A stretch of 64,000 bases of DNA from the NCBI GenBank assembly GCA_040080965.1, contig JBEBHH010000011.1, forward strand, positions 1-64,000. Direction: 5' to 3'. The position numbers and the translations under genes were made by a program. Under the pieces are notes generated by a model. It was given only the letters and a program-made list of their open reading frames with translations. It was not told where the DNA came from and did no database searches. Position 1 is the first letter of the stretch; each line of letters starts with the position of its first letter. This stretch comes from SHZI01 sp040080965 (GTDB lineage: Bacteria; Pseudomonadota; Gammaproteobacteria; Steroidobacterales; GCA-2729495). Below are positions 60,464 through 64,000 of the stretch, in pieces.

Positions 60464-61150
60464 TCAGAACGTGTAGACACCCATGAGCTGGGCGTTCCAG
60501 ACGAGGTCGGTGGTGTCCACGTCGTAGTAATTGAACTCGACGCGGACGCTGAACGGGGAGCCGGTCTTGAGGTTCACGCCCATGGCCGCGGCAAGGCCGA
60601 CGTCGTCATCGTCGAAGCTGACCTCCTCGTAGCGGGGCCCAACCGGCAGACCGGGCACGAATGCCTGGTTACGCTCGAGGCCCGAGTAGTCGGCCTGCCA
60701 GCTCATGGCGCCCAGCTTGAGGTAGAGGTCCAAGTTGTCATTCATTGGCAGGCTGCCGACGAGGAAGGCGCGCACGCCCGACATGTCCATCTGCGCCGTC
60801 CACTCGCGGCTCTGGCAGCCCAGGTTATTGCAGGATTCCGGCAGCACGTAGCGCTGCTCGGCGGAGCCGAAATCGGTGTAGCCGATCTCCACCCCGAAGT
60901 TGCCGAACATCCAGCCGGCCGTCACGTCGAAGCTGACATCAGTGCTGGTGAAGTCGTCGCTGCCGGTGAAGTTCGGGTCCGGGAACGGCGGAGCGGGAAG
61001 GGGCAGGACGGGTCCGGGGAACAACCCGAGTTCGGTCAGCGTGGACTCCGTGCGCGAGCCACCGATGCCGATACCGATGTACGGACCGGCAACTGATACG
61101 CCCGGCGCGGCTAGTGCCATCGCCATCAGTAGTGCAACTCTCTTGCTCAT
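60464..61150 (-). CDS. Outer-membrane beta-barrel protein, OmpA-barrel type
   Basis: The protein has 228 aa with a signal peptide (RVALLMAMALAAPGVSVAG). The mature part starts PYIGIGIGGSRTESTL, alternates hydrophobic strands and ends in a C-terminal Phe (LMGVYTF), as OmpA/OmpW-like barrels do. A Pro-rich segment (GPVLPLPAPPFPDPNF, about 45-60) forms a probable loop. Cys107 and Cys112 could pair. It lies 65 nt downstream of another beta-barrel gene on the same strand and has its own terminator. The specific function is unknown. Confidence 0.85.
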   Translation of the reverse strand: MSKRVALLMAMALAAPGVSVAGPYIGIGIGGSRTESTLTELGLFPGPVLPLPAPPFPDPNFTGSDDFTSTDVSFDVTAGWMFGNFGVEIGYTDFGSAEQRYVLPESCNNLGCQSREWTAQMDMSGVRAFLVGSLPMNDNLDLYLKLGAMSWQADYSGLERNQAFVPGLPVGPRYEEVSFDDDDVGLAAAMGVNLKTGSPFSVRVEFNYYDVDTTDLVWNAQLMGVYTF

Positions 61151-61215
61151 TCCCCCGCTCCCGAAACAGTTCTAATTAATTTAATTGCAAAGCGCCAAAG
61201 TCCTGGTGGATCGGA

Positions 61216-62046
61216 TCAGAAGATGGTGTCACGTCCCAGGAAGTTGCCAAAGTACAGCCGGGCACTGATCTCGATGCCGGTGTCATCGTCGAACACGACG
61301 CCCCGAGCCCGGAGCGTCAGGTAGTCGGTCAGGTGGTAGCCCAGGCCGAGCAGCACGTCGTTGCTGGAGACGTTGGAGTCGTCCAGGTCCGAGTAGCGGA
61401 AGCCGGCCTCGATCTCCACGTTCTCTGAAAGTTCGCTGCGGACGATCACTTCGCCCAGGTAGCCGGTGTCGTCTCCGGAAACCAGCTCGCAGAGGTTGTT
61501 GGGCGTCTGGAACTCCGTGATGTCCACGTAGCCGAGCTGGACGACCACGTCGGTGCTCTCGGCGACGGCGATGCTCGCGCCCAGGCCGCCGGCAAGGGAC
61601 TGGGAGTCCCGGTCACCGGTGAAGCTGGTGGCGCCTTCCCCACCGTCGCAGCTCGCGCTGGTGCCGGTGAAGTCGCCATCAAAGAATTCGCCGAACAGGT
61701 GCAGGCCCACGCGGCCGAACTGGGCGAGGCCGACGGAGCCATTGAGCCTGAAGCCCTCGTGCTGGCCGCCTTCCTGCTTGACGCCATAATTCGAGTCGAC
61801 CCACTGGTAGCCCGTATCGAAGTACGAGTAGCGGGGGCCGCCCGACCAGTCGTCGGCGGCAGACGCGAGAGCGGGGGCCAGCAGTGCAGCACCGCTGAGG
61901 CAGGCCAGCGCCGCTACCCGGGCGTGCCGTGCCGAGGCGGGACGTGGCAGGGCAGCAACACCCGTGGAACCGGCAGAGGACGGCGCGACAGGGGACGCGT
62001 TGAGAGGCAACCGGGCAAGCGGCGACCGGGCAAATCTGGCAGTCAT
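61216..62046 (-). CDS. Outer-membrane beta-barrel protein with a long N-terminal extension
   Basis: The protein has 276 aa from the ATG at 62046, which has a good GGGGG Shine-Dalgarno site. A basic, Pro/Ser-rich extension of about 42 residues precedes a signal peptide core (ALACLSGAALLAPALASA) that ends near residue 64. The mature part has an amphipathic strand pattern (FRLNGSVGLAQFGRVGLHLF, EIEAGFRYSDLDDSNVSSN) and ends RLYFGNFLGRDTIF, a typical C-terminal barrel signal. Function is unknown. The long n-region is unusual, unless the annotated start is too early. Confidence 0.8.
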   Translation of the reverse strand: MTARFARSPLARLPLNASPVAPSSAGSTGVAALPRPASARHARVAALACLSGAALLAPALASAADDWSGGPRYSYFDTGYQWVDSNYGVKQEGGQHEGFRLNGSVGLAQFGRVGLHLFGEFFDGDFTGTSASCDGGEGATSFTGDRDSQSLAGGLGASIAVAESTDVVVQLGYVDITEFQTPNNLCELVSGDDTGYLGEVIVRSELSENVEIEAGFRYSDLDDSNVSSNDVLLGLGYHLTDYLTLRARGVVFDDDTGIEISARLYFGNFLGRDTIF

Positions 62047-62092
62047 GGAACGTCCCCCTGTTGATGGCGAGAATCAGCGAAAACGCCGGGGA

Positions 62093-62125
62093 CTATAGCG
62101 AATCGGGTACTGACTGGCTATAGCG
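62093..62125. repeat. Direct repeat CTATAGCG in the divergent promoter region of the TonB receptor
   Basis: CTATAGCG occurs at 62093-62100 and 62118-62125, 25 bp apart start to start, or about two and a half helical turns. The upstream copy overlaps a TATAGT that could serve the minus-strand gene as -10. Confidence 0.4.
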
Positions 62126-62218
62126 TGTGGAGTCGCTGACCGCTCGTCGCAACGCTCGTCTACACGGTGGGCAGAGCGCGCGAGCGTGGTCCCGTCCTGT
62201 AGCGTTGGGGCGACCGTT

Positions 62219-62227
62219 TGGTATGAT
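62219..62227 (+). promoter_or_regulatory. Extended -10 promoter of the TonB-dependent receptor gene
   Basis: TGGTATGAT has an extended -10 (TG-N-TATGAT). No good -35 lies at the right spacing. The leader to the ATG at 62256 would be about 22 nt. Confidence 0.5.
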
Positions 62228-62255
62228 CCCCCGGCCACTTCCCAGGGGGATTCGA

Positions 62256-64000
62256 ATGACTACTTTCAAGAATGTCAGGGGCATTTCCGCGTCCGCGTGG
62301 ATGGCCTTTGCGGTGATCCAGGCACTGCCGATAGTGGCGAGCGCGCAGATCGAAGAGGTGGTGGTCAGCACCCGCCGCCGCGAGGAGAGCCTGCAGGACG
62401 TGCCGATCGCCGTGTCGGCGATCACGAGCGAGCAGATCCAGCGCCAGGGCATCACCGACCTGAAGGATGTCGTCGCGAACCAGCCCAGCGTGCAGTTCGA
62501 CCAGGCCTTCGGGCCGGCGGATAACCGCATCACGATCCGCGGCCTCTCCAACACCCGCGGCCGGTCCAACGTGGCCTTCCTGGTGGACGGCATCGACACC
62601 ACCACGGAGAACCTGATTTCGGCCGGTTCCGGCCTCCTGGCCAACCGCCGCCTGCTCACCGACGTGGAGCGCATCGAAATCGTCAAGGGCCCCCAGAGCG
62701 CGCTCTTCGGCCGGGCGGCTTTTGCCGGCGCCTTCAACTACATCACCAAGGAGCCCACCGAGGAGTTCGATGGCCGGGTCAGCATCGATGTGGGCGACTT
62801 CGGCAAGCGCGTGATCGACGGCGCCTTCGGCGGCCCCCTGTCGGACACGTTCGGCATCCGGGTGACGGGTGTCCAGTACAACGAAGACGGCTACTACACC
62901 AACAGCATCTCCGGCAACAACGTGGGCGGCTCTGACGGCTACGGCGGTGCGCTGACGGCGGTCTGGAAGCCGGTGGACGCGGTCAAGGTCAAGGCCCGCG
63001 TCGAGTACAGCGACGACCACTACGATCCCCGCGCCGTCGTGAACATCCAGGGCGACACGCCCTACGGCCTGCCGGATTCGGCCAAGGCGATTGCCCGTCC
63101 GGTGATCACCGGCAACCCGGCGACCCAGCCGGCCCAGTCATCGGCCACCAATCTCTTCAACTTCGGCGCCTACTGCCCCAAGTTCGGGTTCGACCCGACG
63201 AATACCCCGGGCGACGGCAGCAACGCGGCGTTCTGCCTGCCGGGTGTCATCGGCAAGTCGAGCGGCATGCAGGTCACGCAGAGCGAGGACGCCAACACCG
63301 GCGCCGACTATCCCGGCACCGACACCCAGACCTTCCGGGCCAGCCTCATCGCCAGCTACGACCTGGGCTACGGCCTGATCTCGTCCTACACGGGCTGGAC
63401 CGACTTCGACGGCATCGATCTCTATGACCAGGATTACCAGGCGAGCGTGGCGGAGGACTTCAACGGCAACAGCGGCCGGCCCTACACCACCAGCGACCCG
63501 CGGGGCGGCCGCATCGACACGCTGATGGGCCACCAGGAGTCCAACCAGGACACCAGCACCAAGCAGTTCTCCCAGGAGTTCCGCTACGAGACCCAGCTGG
63601 ACGGCCCGGTGCAGTTCACCGGCGGTGTGCTGTTCTGGCAGGACCACCGGGAGCTGGCGGACCGCAACAACATCACGTTCTGTGCGCCCTACGGCCGAGT
63701 CGGCGCCCAGGTCCTGACCGATGAAAATGGCCAGCCCGTCCAGCGCCTGGCTGATCCGAACAACCCCAACAGCGCCCTGATCAACGTTCAGGATCCGACC
63801 ACGGGCACGCTCGCCTACGTCTCCGGTATCTGCGATGGCACCGCCAACACCGCCACGAGCTGGCAGGAGTACCGCCGGCTGGTCTCGGATCCGCAGTACT
63901 CGACTTCGTGGGACGCCCGCACGCGGCACCTGTCCTTCTACGGCCGGATCGACTGGAACATGACCGATGAACTGACCTTGAGCCTCGAGGACCGGTTCGT
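62256..64000 (+). CDS. TonB-dependent receptor (3' part beyond window edge)
   Basis: At least 581 codons are open from the ATG at 62256, with CAGGGGGA upstream, to the right edge. A signal peptide (about 1-30) ends ALPIVASA-QIEE. The TonB box is likely IEEVVVSTRR (32-41). The plug domain continues with EESLQDVPIAVSAITSEQIQ, then IRGLSNTRGRSNVAFLVDGI and RIEIVKGPQSALFGRAAFAG. The barrel starts near residue 170 and is cut off. The RIEIVKGPQSALFGR form occurs in the large receptor families of gamma- and alphaproteobacteria. The substrate cannot be inferred. Confidence 0.95.
   Translation, partial: MTTFKNVRGISASAWMAFAVIQALPIVASAQIEEVVVSTRRREESLQDVPIAVSAITSEQIQRQGITDLKDVVANQPSVQFDQAFGPADNRITIRGLSNTRGRSNVAFLVDGIDTTTENLISAGSGLLANRRLLTDVERIEIVKGPQSALFGRAAFAGAFNYITKEPTEEFDGRVSIDVGDFGKRVIDGAFGGPLSDTFGIRVTGVQYNEDGYYTNSISGNNVGGSDGYGGALTAVWKPVDAVKVKARVEYSDDHYDPRAVVNIQGDTPYGLPDSAKAIARPVITGNPATQPAQSSATNLFNFGAYCPKFGFDPTNTPGDGSNAAFCLPGVIGKSSGMQVTQSEDANTGADYPGTDTQTFRASLIASYDLGYGLISSYTGWTDFDGIDLYDQDYQASVAEDFNGNSGRPYTTSDPRGGRIDTLMGHQESNQDTSTKQFSQEFRYETQLDGPVQFTGGVLFWQDHRELADRNNITFCAPYGRVGAQVLTDENGQPVQRLADPNNPNSALINVQDPTTGTLAYVSGICDGTANTATSWQEYRRLVSDPQYSTSWDARTRHLSFYGRIDWNMTDELTLSLEDRF

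Overview
This 64 kb window is a GC-rich stretch of bacterial chromosome that reads as core gammaproteobacterial genome. Most coding regions are tightly packed, often with 1-4 nt stop/start overlaps. The lineage evidence is gene order. The block clpS-clpA-infA-aat-(...)-trxB-ftsK-lolA-rarA-serS matches the enterobacterial order. The block ruvCAB-tolQRAB-pal-cpoB-queE-queC-tRNA-Lys matches the pseudomonad order. A lexA-imuA-imuB-dnaE2 mutagenesis operon, a TonB-dependent receptor of the environmental type and a PEP-CTERM-like protein suggest a free-living bacterium near the Xanthomonadales/Nevskiales/Steroidobacterales/Woeseiales part of the class. That placement is inference; no 16S gene is present.

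Layout. 1-7 kb: an Lpp-like lipoprotein gene running off the left edge, then a divergent SOS operon (lexA with two LexA boxes, imuA, imuB, dnaE2), then a small acidic protein gene. 7-13 kb: gspC-D-E-F of a type II secretion system on the minus strand, lacking gspG-M. 13-25 kb: N-degron machinery (clpS, clpA, infA, aat), an acyltransferase-like gene and trxB on the minus strand, then ftsK, lolA, a VanZ-like gene, rarA and serS. 25-36 kb: a more variable region with a prolyl-oligopeptidase-family protease, a secreted unknown protein, an orphan PEP-CTERM-like protein, a BI-1/YccA protein, tRNA-Ser(UGA), a small lipoprotein, a degenerate histidine-phosphatase-like protein, trmH, a TlpA-like thioredoxin, tRNA-Arg(CCU), a cation antiporter, an SDR, a HicB-like orphan, a His-rich polytopic membrane protein and a DUF5658 protein.

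36-51 kb: sucA-sucB-lpdA (2-oxoglutarate dehydrogenase), a YfaZ-like outer-membrane protein, ruvC-A-B, the tol-pal system, queE-queC and tRNA-Lys(UUU). 51-60 kb: a glycogen cluster (glgP, glgB, glgC, malQ, glgA) beginning one base after tRNA-Lys. 60-64 kb: two outer-membrane beta-barrel genes and a TonB-dependent receptor truncated by the right edge.

The genes form several coherent modules: SOS mutagenesis, secretion, N-degron proteolysis, envelope integrity, TCA cycle, Holliday-junction processing, 7-deazaguanine synthesis and glycogen turnover. I see no CRISPR array, insertion sequence, integrase or phage gene. I did not find a clearly new multi-gene system. The items most worth a second look are the membrane-anchored histidine-phosphatase-like protein that has lost both catalytic histidines, the GspE ATPase that has lost its tetracysteine zinc site, the glgP gene starting one base after tRNA-Lys, the inverted repeats beside tRNA-Lys and between glgB and glgC, and the His-rich membrane protein of unknown function.
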